Of a stretch of 64,000 bases of DNA, positions 25,498 through 35,054 are shown in pieces. The stretch lies in assembly GCA_001587635.1 (NCBI GenBank), contig LNJE01000001.1, positions 62,001-126,000 on the forward strand, read 5' to 3'. Under the pieces are notes generated by a model. That model was not told the origin of the DNA. It made no database searches and saw only the letters and a list, made by a program, of their open reading frames with translations. Origin of the DNA: Methanofastidiosum methylothiophilum (lineage in GTDB: Archaea > Methanobacteriota_B > Thermococci > Methanofastidiosales > Methanofastidiosaceae). Position numbers and translations under genes: made by a program. How positions within the stretch are numbered: the stretch's first letter is position 1; each line of letters begins with the position of its first letter.

Positions 25498-25513
25498 ATT
25501 TAAAAGTTTCGGG
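25498..25513 (-). promoter_or_regulatory. Promoter of the hom operon (BRE + TATA)
   Basis: On the minus strand the order is CCCGAAAC, then TTTTAAATA. This gives a BRE with CGAAAC followed by a TATA element centred near 25501, so transcription would start near 25476, 25 nt before the hom ATG. The divergent KH gene has the same CCGAAAC element in mirror orientation. Confidence 0.6.
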
Positions 25514-25559
25514 AAAGTAATTATTTTTATTTTTTTAATTGTACTGAAAAAAATCAATA

Positions 25560-25578
25560 CCGAAACGCTTTTAAAAAG
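25560..25578 (+). promoter_or_regulatory. Promoter of the KH-domain gene (BRE + TATA)
   Basis: CCGAAACG is followed by CTTTTAAAAAG (TATA centred near 25572). Initiation near 25597 would leave a leader of about 28 nt carrying GGTGA before the TTG start. CCGAAAC (25560-25566) is a perfect inverted copy of GTTTCGG (25506-25512) at the divergent hom promoter. Confidence 0.6.
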
Positions 25579-25624
25579 GCTTAATGAAAGAGAATAAAGC
25601 TATATTTTAGAAGGTGAAATAGAA

Positions 25625-26131
25625 TTGGAGCTACCTTTTTGTGAGATTTGTTTGAAGACCGGAATGCTCTGCCCAGGATGTACTGCAAAAATTAAAGATG
25701 GCGAACTTAGTGATAACGACCTTGAAATAGCTAAAGAACTTTACAGGCTTTCCCAAGAAAATAAAGGCCTTAAAGATGTTAAATTTAAGAGAAGTATTAA
25801 AGTTGGCAATCTTATAATTATTCTCATTGAAGCAGGAGAGATAGGAAGTATTATTGGTAAAGGTGGCAATGTAATAAGAGGATTAAGTAAAAAATTGAAC
25901 AAAAAAATAAGGGTTATTGAAGAAAGTAAAGATGTTAAAAAAGTTTCTGCAGATCTTCTATACCCAGCAAAAGTTTATGGGATAAACATTGTTTACATGC
26001 CTGATGGTACAATAATTAAAAGACTCAGATTGGGAAAAGAATTTGAGCGAAAACTTCCTATTGCAACAAAAAGTGTAAAAGAGATACTTTTGTTGGTCAC
26101 TGGCGAGAATGTCGATATTGTATTTGAATAA
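25625..26131 (+). CDS. KH-domain protein with N-terminal zinc ribbon
   Basis: CEICLKTGMLCPGC at residues 6-19 is a four-Cys zinc ribbon. A KH RNA-binding domain follows, with the GxxG-type loop GSIIGKGGNVIRGLSKKL at about 78-95. The last 50 residues form a second alpha/beta unit. Proteins of this build are common in archaea and are often named NusA-like or transcription factor; RNA binding is well supported, the specific role is not. Start TTG 25625 has GGTGA upstream in a short leader. It converges with the prenyl synthase gene, 5 nt apart. Confidence 0.85.
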   Translation: MELPFCEICLKTGMLCPGCTAKIKDGELSDNDLEIAKELYRLSQENKGLKDVKFKRSIKVGNLIIILIEAGEIGSIIGKGGNVIRGLSKKLNKKIRVIEESKDVKKVSADLLYPAKVYGINIVYMPDGTIIKRLRLGKEFERKLPIATKSVKEILLLVTGENVDIVFE

Positions 26132-26136
26132 TTTTT

Positions 26137-27252
26137 CTAATACTTTCTTTTTATTATAAAATCACAAAGTTCAGTTAAGAATATTTTAGATTCTTCTTTC
26201 ATGTTTTGATCAATGGATTTTTTAGCTGTTTTTATGAATTCTGACTCCTTTTTTATACAGTAATCTAAAGCACCACATTTTTTCATTATCTCTTTTATTT
26301 CCACAATATCTTCAAAAGAAGCATTTCTATTCCCTAAGATTGCCTTAACTTTCTTCAATTGATGCTCATCTGCTAATTCAAGAGTTTTGATTACAAGTAA
26401 AGTATTCTTACCTTCTTTGATATCACTGTCAATAGGTTTTCCGGTTGTATCTTCCTCTCCAAAAACTCCGAGAATGTCATCATGCACCTGGAATGCTCTT
26501 GAGAGATTTATGGCATATGTATCTAAAGAATTTATATCGGCCTTTTCCGTAAAAAGAAGTCCAACTCTTAATGGATATTTAAAAAGTATTCCAGTTTTAT
26601 GGTCTATCATATCAAAGTATATGTCTTCATTCCCGCCATTTTGTTCCATTAGAATGTCTAATAGCTGGCCTTCATTTAATATTTTATACATCTCTCTCTG
26701 CATCATCATTGCTTTTGTAATAATTTTGTCTTCAAATCCGCATGATCTTATTGCTTTGCCACTTAAAGCATAAAGTATGTTGGAACCTAGAACAGAGAGA
26801 GCATAAGAATATCTCGAGATTGCCCTCTGTATCATGAGTAATTGGGAAAGTCCATCTTTTTTAATCCAATTCTCACCATCATGGTAAGGTGAAATGTCAA
26901 ATCGTGTAGACTTCAAAAATTTATCTGCATATATTGCATTAAAAGTTTTTTCTCCGTGTCTTATTATGTCTTCATCCATTGAATCATCTAGAATGAGAGA
27001 TGAAGAATGAAGAAGCTCAAATGCTATTGAAACTCTTAATATATTTGGATTATAGTCTGCATACCCGCAATAAGCCATAATGCACATTATTGGCCTAAGT
27101 CTTTTCCCTCCAAGTAGAGTGTGGTGTCTTATGTCTTTATAGAAATCAAGCAAGACATCATTTTCCACAGATTGAAGTTCAATTTCGAAGAATTTTTTAA
27201 TCTCATCCTCAACTTCTTTTTTGAGTTCACCGGTGGCTTTTATAAAGTCCAT
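26137..27252 (-). CDS. idsA: Isoprenyl diphosphate synthase (GGPP synthase type)
   Basis: It elongates allylic diphosphates with IPP to make the C20 (or longer) chains of archaeal membrane lipids. LLGGKRLRP, the first aspartate-rich motif in LILDDSMDED, and the second in QVHDDILGVFGEED are clear. The last residue of the second DDxxD is Gly, seen in some archaeal members. An insertion of about 35 residues (about 112-147, with SPYHDGENW) follows the first Asp motif. Start ATG 27252 has GGTGTGA upstream. Chain length cannot be assigned safely from sequence. Confidence 0.9.
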   Translation of the reverse strand: MDFIKATGELKKEVEDEIKKFFEIELQSVENDVLLDFYKDIRHHTLLGGKRLRPIMCIMAYCGYADYNPNILRVSIAFELLHSSSLILDDSMDEDIIRHGEKTFNAIYADKFLKSTRFDISPYHDGENWIKKDGLSQLLMIQRAISRYSYALSVLGSNILYALSGKAIRSCGFEDKIITKAMMMQREMYKILNEGQLLDILMEQNGGNEDIYFDMIDHKTGILFKYPLRVGLLFTEKADINSLDTYAINLSRAFQVHDDILGVFGEEDTTGKPIDSDIKEGKNTLLVIKTLELADEHQLKKVKAILGNRNASFEDIVEIKEIMKKCGALDYCIKKESEFIKTAKKSIDQNMKEESKIFLTELCDFIIKRKY

Positions 27253-27337
27253 AGTCACACCTTTAACAGATTTTTTACCTTTAGTTTAAATAAGTTTTGA
27301 AGATATCTTTTAAAGAGAAGCATACACATCATTTTAG

Positions 27338-28384
27338 ATGGCAATAAAATATACCGATGCTAACTCAAGCTATACTGGGAAGTTAGCAAAGGGTTGTAGA
27401 TTGTGTATTAAAGGTAAAAAATCTGTACTATTTGTCACAGGACTGTGCAATATTAACTGCTATTATTGTCCAGTTTCAAACGAAAAGAAAAATAAAGATA
27501 TTTCCTATATTAATGAGAGGAAAATAGAGAAAAAAGAAGATATTCTTGAAGAGGTAAAAGCTTGTGTTTCAAAGGGGGTCAGTTTTACTGGTGGAGACCC
27601 CCTATTAAAAATAAATAAGTGTCTTGAATATGCTAAATTAATCAAAGAAGAAGATAGTAAAAGCCATATTCACTTATATACAGGAACTACAGATAAAAAA
27701 ATCAATAATTTAAAAAAATTAGAAGGGTATGTTGATGAAGTTAGATTTCATGTAAAGAATGAAAAGGAAGTTGAAGCATTAAAAAATATTTTGGACATGG
27801 ATTTTAATTTTGGAATTGAAATACCCTCAATACCTTCTGAATTTGAAAGGATAAGTAAAATAATAAAATCAGCCTCTTCATCCGGATTTTCATTTATCAA
27901 CTTAAATGAGTTTGAGTATACAGAAACAAATTGGGATAATCTGTCTAAAAGAGGATTTAATTTTGATAATGACACTAGTATGGTGGAAGGAAGCAAGGAT
28001 CTTTCAATACATCTCCTAGAAGAACACCAAGATCTTCCAATATCTATTCATTTTTGCCCCTCCGTTCTTAAGGATGCGATTCAACTAAGGAGGCGCTGGG
28101 AAAGAAGGGCAAAGAAAACTAAAAAATATTATGAAGATATTGAAGATTGCCTTATTGTAAAGGGTGAGTTAACTGGAGATATTATAGAAATAATAAAATA
28201 TCTTAAAGATGAACTTAAAATCTCAAAAAAGATGTATGAAGTTGATAAAAATAAGGTATTTACTCATTGGGCAATAGCAGAGGAGATATCAGAGAATAAA
28301 AAGTTATCAAAGAAAATCAAAACAGCAATAGTAAAAGAATATCCAATCTATAAAAGATTGATAGTGGAATATATTCCACTTTAA
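27338..28384 (+). CDS. Uncharacterised radical SAM protein (COG2108 type)
   Basis: The radical SAM cluster motif is CNINCYYC at about 37-44, preceded by GCRLCIKGKKSVLFVTG and followed by the SAM-contacting SFTGGDPLL at about 86-94. The 348-residue protein ends in a Lys-rich helical region with no extra FeS-cluster Cys set. The wording matches a conserved archaeal group of unknown function. It is divergent from the prenyl synthase gene, and its last 4 nt overlap the convergent envelope-protein gene. Substrate unknown. Confidence 0.82.
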   Translation: MAIKYTDANSSYTGKLAKGCRLCIKGKKSVLFVTGLCNINCYYCPVSNEKKNKDISYINERKIEKKEDILEEVKACVSKGVSFTGGDPLLKINKCLEYAKLIKEEDSKSHIHLYTGTTDKKINNLKKLEGYVDEVRFHVKNEKEVEALKNILDMDFNFGIEIPSIPSEFERISKIIKSASSSGFSFINLNEFEYTETNWDNLSKRGFNFDNDTSMVEGSKDLSIHLLEEHQDLPISIHFCPSVLKDAIQLRRRWERRAKKTKKYYEDIEDCLIVKGELTGDIIEIIKYLKDELKISKKMYEVDKNKVFTHWAIAEEISENKKLSKKIKTAIVKEYPIYKRLIVEYIPL

Positions 28385-29499
28385 AATAATTTTTTAGTAA
28401 TACTTGAGGATTTTGGCAATTTGGGCTTTCTTGTCAAGATTCCAATTAACACCCCAAGTTCCATTGTAACTGCACTTAACAATACCCCAAACAATATATA
28501 GATTGTAGTTGAGACGCTAGATTTAGTGGATCCAATTGCTATTTTGACTAATTCGATACGGGCATCAACTTCGTTTACTTTTTCTGTTAATCCAAGTTTC
28601 TTATAAGCTTCTTTTGACTTTTCATATTGTATTAGTGCATTTGAATAATTTTTATTGGTATAATACTCATTTCCTAAAGAATAATATTTTTCTGCTTCTT
28701 TAGCTAGGGCAGAATCTTTTATCGAAAAAGAAACAGATTGTGTTGTAGCTTTTTTATTACCAAATGCATCAAAATATTCAACTATGATATCCGCCCTATA
28801 GTTCCCCGAAGGAGCACCATTTTTTGCAGCAATATTTAATGATATGTTTCTTGATTCATTTGATCTTAACATTCCTACTGAGCTTATGTCAAAGGAGGAA
28901 GTATAATTATTATTTGAAGGAGAGCTAAGTTTAATGCTGTTGGCATATCCCTGTCCATGATTTGATATTTTAAATGGTACATTTACACTTTGCCCAGGAT
29001 ACACCTCATTTGGATAAGAAGACAATTCAATTTTAACTGAAGGAAATTCCTTAACTACCTTGAAATCGATAGATTTCATTAATAGGTAAGGTTTACATCC
29101 TTGCCTGCAGTTTCCAATTTCACCCTTAATCTTTAAAGGGATTTTATAAACACCTGCCTCGGCATTTGGAGACACTTCAAGGGACAATCTTACAGATACT
29201 TGGTCTTGAACATTAATGCTATGATCCCCATCCCCCGGAGCAAATTCCTTTTCTCCGTCTATTATTTTGATGTATTTTTTAATTTCTATGGGGGCATCAC
29301 TTAAATCTATCAAAGCTTTAAGATCCCAAAGCATTTCAGATGTTGTATTGTGTAATTTTACGTCTATGACTACCACCCTATTAGGCTCAATTTCCAAAGG
29401 ATGGATTAATTCAATCTTTGGATCTGCATCTGCAGCCCCACAGAAAGGTAGTATTAAAATTAACGAAATAAACAGCAAAGATAAGGTCTGCTTCATCAT
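28381..29499 (-). CDS. Secreted COG1361-like protein with TPR-like segment and membrane anchor
   Basis: A signal peptide (about 1-23, ending GAADA) is followed by a first beta-sandwich (about 25-150) closing with GNCRQGCKPYLLMK. A second CARDB/NEW3 domain follows (about 155-258, YPGQSVNVPFKISNHGQ). A TPR-like helical pair covers about 265-315 (AEKYYSLGNEYYTNKNYSNA). A membrane helix at about 328-352 ends in basic RKPKLPK. The Cys motif and first two domains match the 1553-2470 protein, which lacks the TPR part. The TPR would lie outside the membrane, suggesting a protein-binding role at the surface. Confidence 0.75.
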   Translation of the reverse strand: MMKQTLSLLFISLILILPFCGAADADPKIELIHPLEIEPNRVVVIDVKLHNTTSEMLWDLKALIDLSDAPIEIKKYIKIIDGEKEFAPGDGDHSINVQDQVSVRLSLEVSPNAEAGVYKIPLKIKGEIGNCRQGCKPYLLMKSIDFKVVKEFPSVKIELSSYPNEVYPGQSVNVPFKISNHGQGYANSIKLSSPSNNNYTSSFDISSVGMLRSNESRNISLNIAAKNGAPSGNYRADIIVEYFDAFGNKKATTQSVSFSIKDSALAKEAEKYYSLGNEYYTNKNYSNALIQYEKSKEAYKKLGLTEKVNEVDARIELVKIAIGSTKSSVSTTIYILFGVLLSAVTMELGVLIGILTRKPKLPKSSSITKKLF

Positions 29500-29550
29500 G
29501 AAGGATAGTATATAATAACTCTTTTAAGCGTTACCCTAAATATTATTCTA

Positions 29551-31131
29551 ATGAATAGACGTTTTTTGTCAATTTTCACCTGTTTGATTCTTATATGTTC
29601 GCTAAATTTCGTCTGTGGGATAGATGAAAAGAAAGATGTAACTATAATGATTCACCTATATGAAAAGGAAAAGGAATCATATACCATATCAGGCGATATT
29701 TACAACTATGAAATTAGGCTCGTTGATACAGATATTTGTGATAAGGACTTATACGTGTCCTCTTGCATCAATACAATTGAGCTAAACATAGTACAGAAAA
29801 ATAAATACACTAACGAGGTAATAAAAACTGTAGTTGTTCCAGACATTGTTAAACTTAGGGATTTTCCTGTTGATATAGATTTTGAAGATATCAAATTTGA
29901 TAGTTTGTATGTATTTACCATATATTTTGATCAAGGTGCTGCAAACTTTAAGGTGAGCTATACAAAAAAAGATGTCTTGAGAAATATGATCCCGATATAT
30001 TCTGGAGAAATGGGTGAAAATCCCTTCTTATTATACTTTGGAGAAACTGACAATTTATACACAATGACCATTAATAGAAGTGAAAGTAGACTTATTGTTA
30101 ATGTCAGGAACAATCAAGATTCAAAGACATTATACGGCCTTCAAGATGATATTCTACCATTTGGAAAGATAATGGTAAAAGTACTAAATCAAACAGATAC
30201 TGGAATAAAATTCATCGTATATTCTAATTCAAACATCAAATCTTTATCAAAATCAAATACCTCATTGAAGAAAGGAGAGGCTGGAAACATTGGTGGAATG
30301 GATTTTAAGATTTCTGATTTGGCAGTATTATTAGTTACAATAAATGTAGAAAACAAAGATTATGCAATCAGAAATAGATCTTTCAAAAACATTGGTGGTT
30401 ATATCTTTGAGGTAAGTGGTATCACAGGAGATACTGCTAATTTAAACATTTATCATTCACCTTCTGTCAATTTGGTAGATTACAATCCAAACATTATCCT
30501 TACTGTTACTAAAAAACTTGAATTTTATGAAGGGGATATATTCGAAATACCTTTCACTATTGCAAATATAGGAAAAGTTGGTGCAAAAAATATTACAATT
30601 AATTTAGAGAACTCTGGTGAGGACATCATAGAAGGAACTTGGAAAGGTACATTAAATCCAGAAGAAACTAAAGACCTTAAATTTAAAGCAAGATTTAATA
30701 GCGAGGGTGAATATGAACTTGTTTTTAATGTAAACACCGCTCAATACTCTGAGAAATTTCAGGAAAAGGTCAACATCAAATCTAAAGTAACTTCCATATT
30801 AAAAAAAGGCACGATGAATTCCTTAATTTATATCACAAGAGGCTATATCTTGACCCAGGACAGAATTAGGATGGTCCAAGACTCTATTAATATCTTCTTC
30901 CTTATTGGGATTTTATTATCATCAGGAATCATTTTAAACTCGGCCAGGCAGAATCTTCCAACTGTTGAGAAATCAAAAGATTCTCCGAAGAAAAAATCAA
31001 TAAACAGAAAAGATCAATCGATTAAATCAAAAAAGGACGAAGTTACTATAAGTCAAGAAAGACTTAAAGTTTCTAAACAAAGAAGAGCACAAGGTCTCAA
31101 AAGAGAAAGTATTAAAAAAAGAGAAAAATAA
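29551..31131 (+). CDS. Secreted protein with one membrane anchor and long basic tail
   Basis: I do not recognise a catalytic domain in this 526-residue protein. A signal peptide (about 1-23) is followed by beta-rich extracytoplasmic domains. The last of these (about 325-420) is CARDB-like (FEIPFTIANIGKVGAKNITI). A membrane helix lies at about 447-466, then about 60 residues extremely rich in Lys, Arg and Ser (SPKKKSINRKDQ, KRESIKKREK). The basic tail should be cytoplasmic and could bind nucleic acid or acidic lipid. It is divergent from the 28.4-kb paralogue-type gene and abuts the FG-GAP protein gene tail to tail. Confidence 0.7.
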   Translation: MNRRFLSIFTCLILICSLNFVCGIDEKKDVTIMIHLYEKEKESYTISGDIYNYEIRLVDTDICDKDLYVSSCINTIELNIVQKNKYTNEVIKTVVVPDIVKLRDFPVDIDFEDIKFDSLYVFTIYFDQGAANFKVSYTKKDVLRNMIPIYSGEMGENPFLLYFGETDNLYTMTINRSESRLIVNVRNNQDSKTLYGLQDDILPFGKIMVKVLNQTDTGIKFIVYSNSNIKSLSKSNTSLKKGEAGNIGGMDFKISDLAVLLVTINVENKDYAIRNRSFKNIGGYIFEVSGITGDTANLNIYHSPSVNLVDYNPNIILTVTKKLEFYEGDIFEIPFTIANIGKVGAKNITINLENSGEDIIEGTWKGTLNPEETKDLKFKARFNSEGEYELVFNVNTAQYSEKFQEKVNIKSKVTSILKKGTMNSLIYITRGYILTQDRIRMVQDSINIFFLIGILLSSGIILNSARQNLPTVEKSKDSPKKKSINRKDQSIKSKKDEVTISQERLKVSKQRRAQGLKRESIKKREK

Positions 31132-32466
31132 TTATTTTCTTTTTCTCATTAGTAGGTAAACTGAGCCCAACAAAGTCCCTCCAAGAATTCCAACTTCCTC
31201 GAAGGGGACATTTTTATTTCCATTATTTAGTTGCTCTGCCTCTGGTTTATCCACAGTTGTAGTATTGTTTTCAGGTAAAATAATAGCTTCTTTTTTTTGG
31301 AGTAAGCGGTATATATTATTGTCATTGGAACCAATTAATATATCTAACTTACCGTCCTTATTAATATCTTTAATAAAAAAAGTTTCAATCCACCCATGGG
31401 TCTGGAATGAGTATTTTATATCCCCTGTGTTATAATCAATTATATACAATGTATTGTCTTTGCACCCTGCGATCAAATAGTTTTTATCTTCTTCCTTCAT
31501 TGCCTCTATCTTGAATATTCGATCAGGTAGATCAAATCTTTTAAGGTAGATTCCTTTTGAGTCAAGAACTATTATCTCCCCTTTAGTGCCAGCAAGGATT
31601 AGCTCTTCTTTCCCATCATTATTAATGTCAAAAAATGTTGAAGCACTAGACTCAGCTTCAGTTCTAAACTCCCACATCTGCCCTAAATTTCTGTTAAGTG
31701 AATAAACAACAGTTCCCTTCCATGTTTGGGTGTCCTCCCTAAACCATCTTGAAACATGGATCATATTGTTATATTTATCAAGATATAGATCTCTTAAAAT
31801 ATGATTTGTTTCATAGGATTTAGTTAGTTTGCCCGCACCGTCAAGTATGTATGTATTGTCCCAAGATACCACCATGACCTCATTTATCCCGTCATCATTT
31901 AGATCAACTATTAGTGTTCTAAAGTTGTATCCTTTTGTTTTGTAATTCCATAATAAATTCAACTTATCGTCAAAGAGATAGACATTACCATCATCTGCAC
32001 CGACAAGCGTCTCAAAGGTTCCATTAGAATCTACATCACCAATATCTATATCAAGAACTGAACCCAAAATAGGAATGATAGCTATTTCCTTCCCATTGTT
32101 ATCTAAAATGTAAATTAAGGCATTGAATATTTCATTCTTTGAAATAACTCTATTCTCAGTCCCTAGAATAATTTCATTTTCAGCTGAGCCATAGATATCC
32201 ATTACTTTAATCATGGAAAATGAATTATTTGATTCAAGAGTCCATTTAGAATTTCCTTTATCATCAAGGCATAAAAACTTTTTACCTGCCGTATAAGCAA
32301 GTATCTCATAATTTCCATCTCCATCAAGATCATTTGCCATAATTTCGAGTATATCGAATTCATCCTTATGAATAATGCTGCTTTCAAATTCAATTGCCAT
32401 CACTGAGGAGATCATTCCAAAAGAGAATATTAGGAGAGTTATTATTGACATGAGTTTAAATTTCAT
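31132..32466 (-). CDS. Secreted FG-GAP/VCBS beta-propeller protein with C-terminal anchor
   Basis: A signal peptide (about 1-24) precedes repeated propeller blades with Asp-rich calcium loops: DLDGDGNYEIL, DVDSNGTFETLVG, DLNDDGINEVMVV, DINNDGKEELILAG and DINKDGKLDILIG. An Asn/Thr linker leads to VPFEEVGILGGTLLGSVYLL plus RKRK. This short motif-helix-basic end resembles archaeosortase-type sorting tails but does not match PGF or PEF wording exactly. Likely a surface-exposed binding or adhesion protein. Confidence 0.8.
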   Translation of the reverse strand: MKFKLMSIITLLIFSFGMISSVMAIEFESSIIHKDEFDILEIMANDLDGDGNYEILAYTAGKKFLCLDDKGNSKWTLESNNSFSMIKVMDIYGSAENEIILGTENRVISKNEIFNALIYILDNNGKEIAIIPILGSVLDIDIGDVDSNGTFETLVGADDGNVYLFDDKLNLLWNYKTKGYNFRTLIVDLNDDGINEVMVVSWDNTYILDGAGKLTKSYETNHILRDLYLDKYNNMIHVSRWFREDTQTWKGTVVYSLNRNLGQMWEFRTEAESSASTFFDINNDGKEELILAGTKGEIIVLDSKGIYLKRFDLPDRIFKIEAMKEEDKNYLIAGCKDNTLYIIDYNTGDIKYSFQTHGWIETFFIKDINKDGKLDILIGSNDNNIYRLLQKKEAIILPENNTTTVDKPEAEQLNNGNKNVPFEEVGILGGTLLGSVYLLMRKRK

Positions 32467-32609
32467 ATTATCACAAATCAGATTGATTATTCTTTTATTT
32501 AAAACTATTCTTATATTGGTGCCGCTTTAATTTTAAAAATATGTAGAGTATATAATTTATTATCCAAAACTTTTTAAGGTTTGTTTTGAGAAATAATTTA
32601 GGTGTAGTT

Positions 32610-35051
32610 ATGCCTCAAGACAAGGAAAAGAAATTTATCTTATTTTTTGAAGAAATAGATATCGATGATATTCCTTTAGTAGGTGGTAAGAACGCCTCTC
32701 TTGGAGAGATGATAAGGAACTTAAAAAATAAAGGGATAAAAATTCCTGAAGGATTTGCTATAACGTCCTATGCTTATGATTATTTTATAAAAAATGCTGG
32801 AATTGAAAAAAGGATTAAGGATATTCTAAAAGACGTTGACACAAATATCTATGAAAATCTGGCAACAAGAGGAGAAAAGATAAGACATACAATAATTGAA
32901 GCTGAATTCCCTGAAGAATTAAAAAATGAAATAATCAAGGCCTATAGTAAGCTAGAAGAAATGTATGGAAAAAATGTTGATGTTGCAGTTAGGTCATCGG
33001 CAACCGCTGAAGATCTTCCAGATGCTTCTTTTGCTGGCCAGCAAGAAACTTTCTTAAATATTTCTGGTGCTGAAGCACTCATTTTGGATTGTAAAAAATG
33101 CTTTGCATCCCTATTCACAAACAGAGCCATATCGTATAGGCATGACAAGGGGTTTGATCATTTCTCAGTTAAGCTTTCAATTGGTGTTCAAAAAATGGCA
33201 AGAAGTGATACCGGATCAAGTGGTGTCATATTCACAATCGATACAGAATCAGGATTCAAGGACGTAGTTTTAGTTACTTCAATTTATGGTCTTGGGGAAA
33301 ATATTGTTCAAGGTGTTGTAAATCCTGATGAGTTTTATGTATTTAAACCGACATTAAAAAAAGGTTACAAATCAATAATTAATAAAAAACTTGGTGCAAA
33401 GCAACGAAGAATGATATATTCCGATGACCCCACTGAGAGTACAAAGAATATCAGAGTTGAAGAAAAAGATAGAAACAAATTCTCAATTTCCGATGAAGAT
33501 GTGCTAAAGCTTGCAAGATGGGCAGTAATAATAGAAGATCACTATTCCAATAAAAAAGGCAAATACACTCCAATGGATATTGAATGGGCAAAGGATGGAA
33601 CAAACGGAGAGCTTTATATTCTTCAGGCAAGACCTGAAACCGTACATTCTCAAAGAGACTTCAATACAATAAAAACATACATCCTAAAAGAAAAAGGTAA
33701 GAAACTTGTAACAGGTCAGGCTGTAGGGGACCTTATTGGGCAGGGAATGGTAAACATAATAAGAACCCCAAAAGAAATCTCTCTTTTCAGAGAAGGGGAA
33801 ATTCTTGTCACAGAGATGACAGATCCAGACTGGGAACCTGTTATGAAAAAAGCTAGCGCTATTGTGACAAATAGAGGCGGGAGAACTTGTCACGCAGCTA
33901 TAGTTTCAAGAGAACTCGGGATTCCATGTATTGTAGGAACTGATAACTCAACTGAAGTGCTATCAGACGGTCAAAAAGTTACAGTAAGTTGTGCAGAAGG
34001 AGAAATTGGCGCAGTATATGACGGATTACTAAAGTACGAAATAGAGGAAATTGACATACAAAAACTTCCTGAAACAAGGACTAAAATAATGATGAATGTT
34101 GGCATACCTGAAAAGGCATTTTACCAGTCACAGATACCAAATGATGGAGTGGGATTAGCAAGAGAAGAATTTATCATTAATTCTTACATAGGGATCCACC
34201 CGATGGCGCTTGTTAACTTTGAAGAACTTAGTGAAAAGTCAAGATATGATATTTCAGTTGCGGAAGTTATTAAACAAATTGAGGATAGAACAGGCGGATA
34301 CCAAGAAAAAACGCATTTCTATATAGACAAACTTAAATATGGAATATCCATGATTGCCGCGGCTTTCTACCCAAAGGATGTTATCCTACGTCTTAGTGAT
34401 TTCAAATCCAACGAATACGAAAATCTAATTGGAGGTAAATTCTACGAGCCAAAGGAAAATAATCCAATGATAGGGTGGAGGGGAGCATCTAGGTACTATG
34501 ATGAAAATTTTAAGCAAGCATTTGCACTAGAATGTAACGCCATTAAGCGAGCTAGGGAAGAGATTGGATTAGCTAATATCAAAGTTATGGTCCCATTTTG
34601 TAGAACTCCTGCAGAGGGTAGGAAAGTTGTAAATGCTATGAAAGACTACGGCCTTGTGCAAGGTGAAAATGGTCTTGAAATATACGTAATGTGTGAAATC
34701 CCCTCGAATGTCCTTGCTGCTGATGAATTTTGTGAAATATTTGATGGATTTTCCATAGGTTCAAATGATTTAACTCAACTTGCCCTCGGTCTCGACAGGG
34801 ATTCAGAGCTTGTTTCAAGCATTTATGATGAAAGGAACATTGCAGTGAAAAGGTTAATTAAAAAAGCAATTGAAGTTGTAAAGTCAAAGGGCAAAAAAAT
34901 TGGAATCTGTGGACAAGCGCCTTCTGATTTCCCAGAGTTTGCATCCTTCTTAGTCGAAAGCGGTATTGATTCCATAAGTTTAAATCCTGACACAATCATT
35001 AAAACTAGACTTAATGTATGGGAAAAAGAAAAAGAAATGGGGTTCATATAG
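32610..35051 (+). CDS. ppsA: Phosphoenolpyruvate synthase (pyruvate, water dikinase)
   Basis: It makes PEP from pyruvate and ATP (giving AMP and Pi), the entry to gluconeogenesis. The N-terminal ATP-grasp domain has LVGGKNASLGEMI and VAVRSSATAEDLPDASFAG. The central phosphohistidine domain has GGRTCHAAIVSRELG. The C-terminal PEP-binding barrel has IGSNDLTQLALGLDRDS and ICGQAPSD. The 813-residue length is normal. Start ATG 32610 follows AGGTG; an upstream in-frame TTG at 32586 is unlikely. The downstream CcdA-like gene begins 3 nt after the stop. Confidence 0.97.
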   Translation: MPQDKEKKFILFFEEIDIDDIPLVGGKNASLGEMIRNLKNKGIKIPEGFAITSYAYDYFIKNAGIEKRIKDILKDVDTNIYENLATRGEKIRHTIIEAEFPEELKNEIIKAYSKLEEMYGKNVDVAVRSSATAEDLPDASFAGQQETFLNISGAEALILDCKKCFASLFTNRAISYRHDKGFDHFSVKLSIGVQKMARSDTGSSGVIFTIDTESGFKDVVLVTSIYGLGENIVQGVVNPDEFYVFKPTLKKGYKSIINKKLGAKQRRMIYSDDPTESTKNIRVEEKDRNKFSISDEDVLKLARWAVIIEDHYSNKKGKYTPMDIEWAKDGTNGELYILQARPETVHSQRDFNTIKTYILKEKGKKLVTGQAVGDLIGQGMVNIIRTPKEISLFREGEILVTEMTDPDWEPVMKKASAIVTNRGGRTCHAAIVSRELGIPCIVGTDNSTEVLSDGQKVTVSCAEGEIGAVYDGLLKYEIEEIDIQKLPETRTKIMMNVGIPEKAFYQSQIPNDGVGLAREEFIINSYIGIHPMALVNFEELSEKSRYDISVAEVIKQIEDRTGGYQEKTHFYIDKLKYGISMIAAAFYPKDVILRLSDFKSNEYENLIGGKFYEPKENNPMIGWRGASRYYDENFKQAFALECNAIKRAREEIGLANIKVMVPFCRTPAEGRKVVNAMKDYGLVQGENGLEIYVMCEIPSNVLAADEFCEIFDGFSIGSNDLTQLALGLDRDSELVSSIYDERNIAVKRLIKKAIEVVKSKGKKIGICGQAPSDFPEFASFLVESGIDSISLNPDTIIKTRLNVWEKEKEMGFI

Positions 35052-35054
35052 TTA

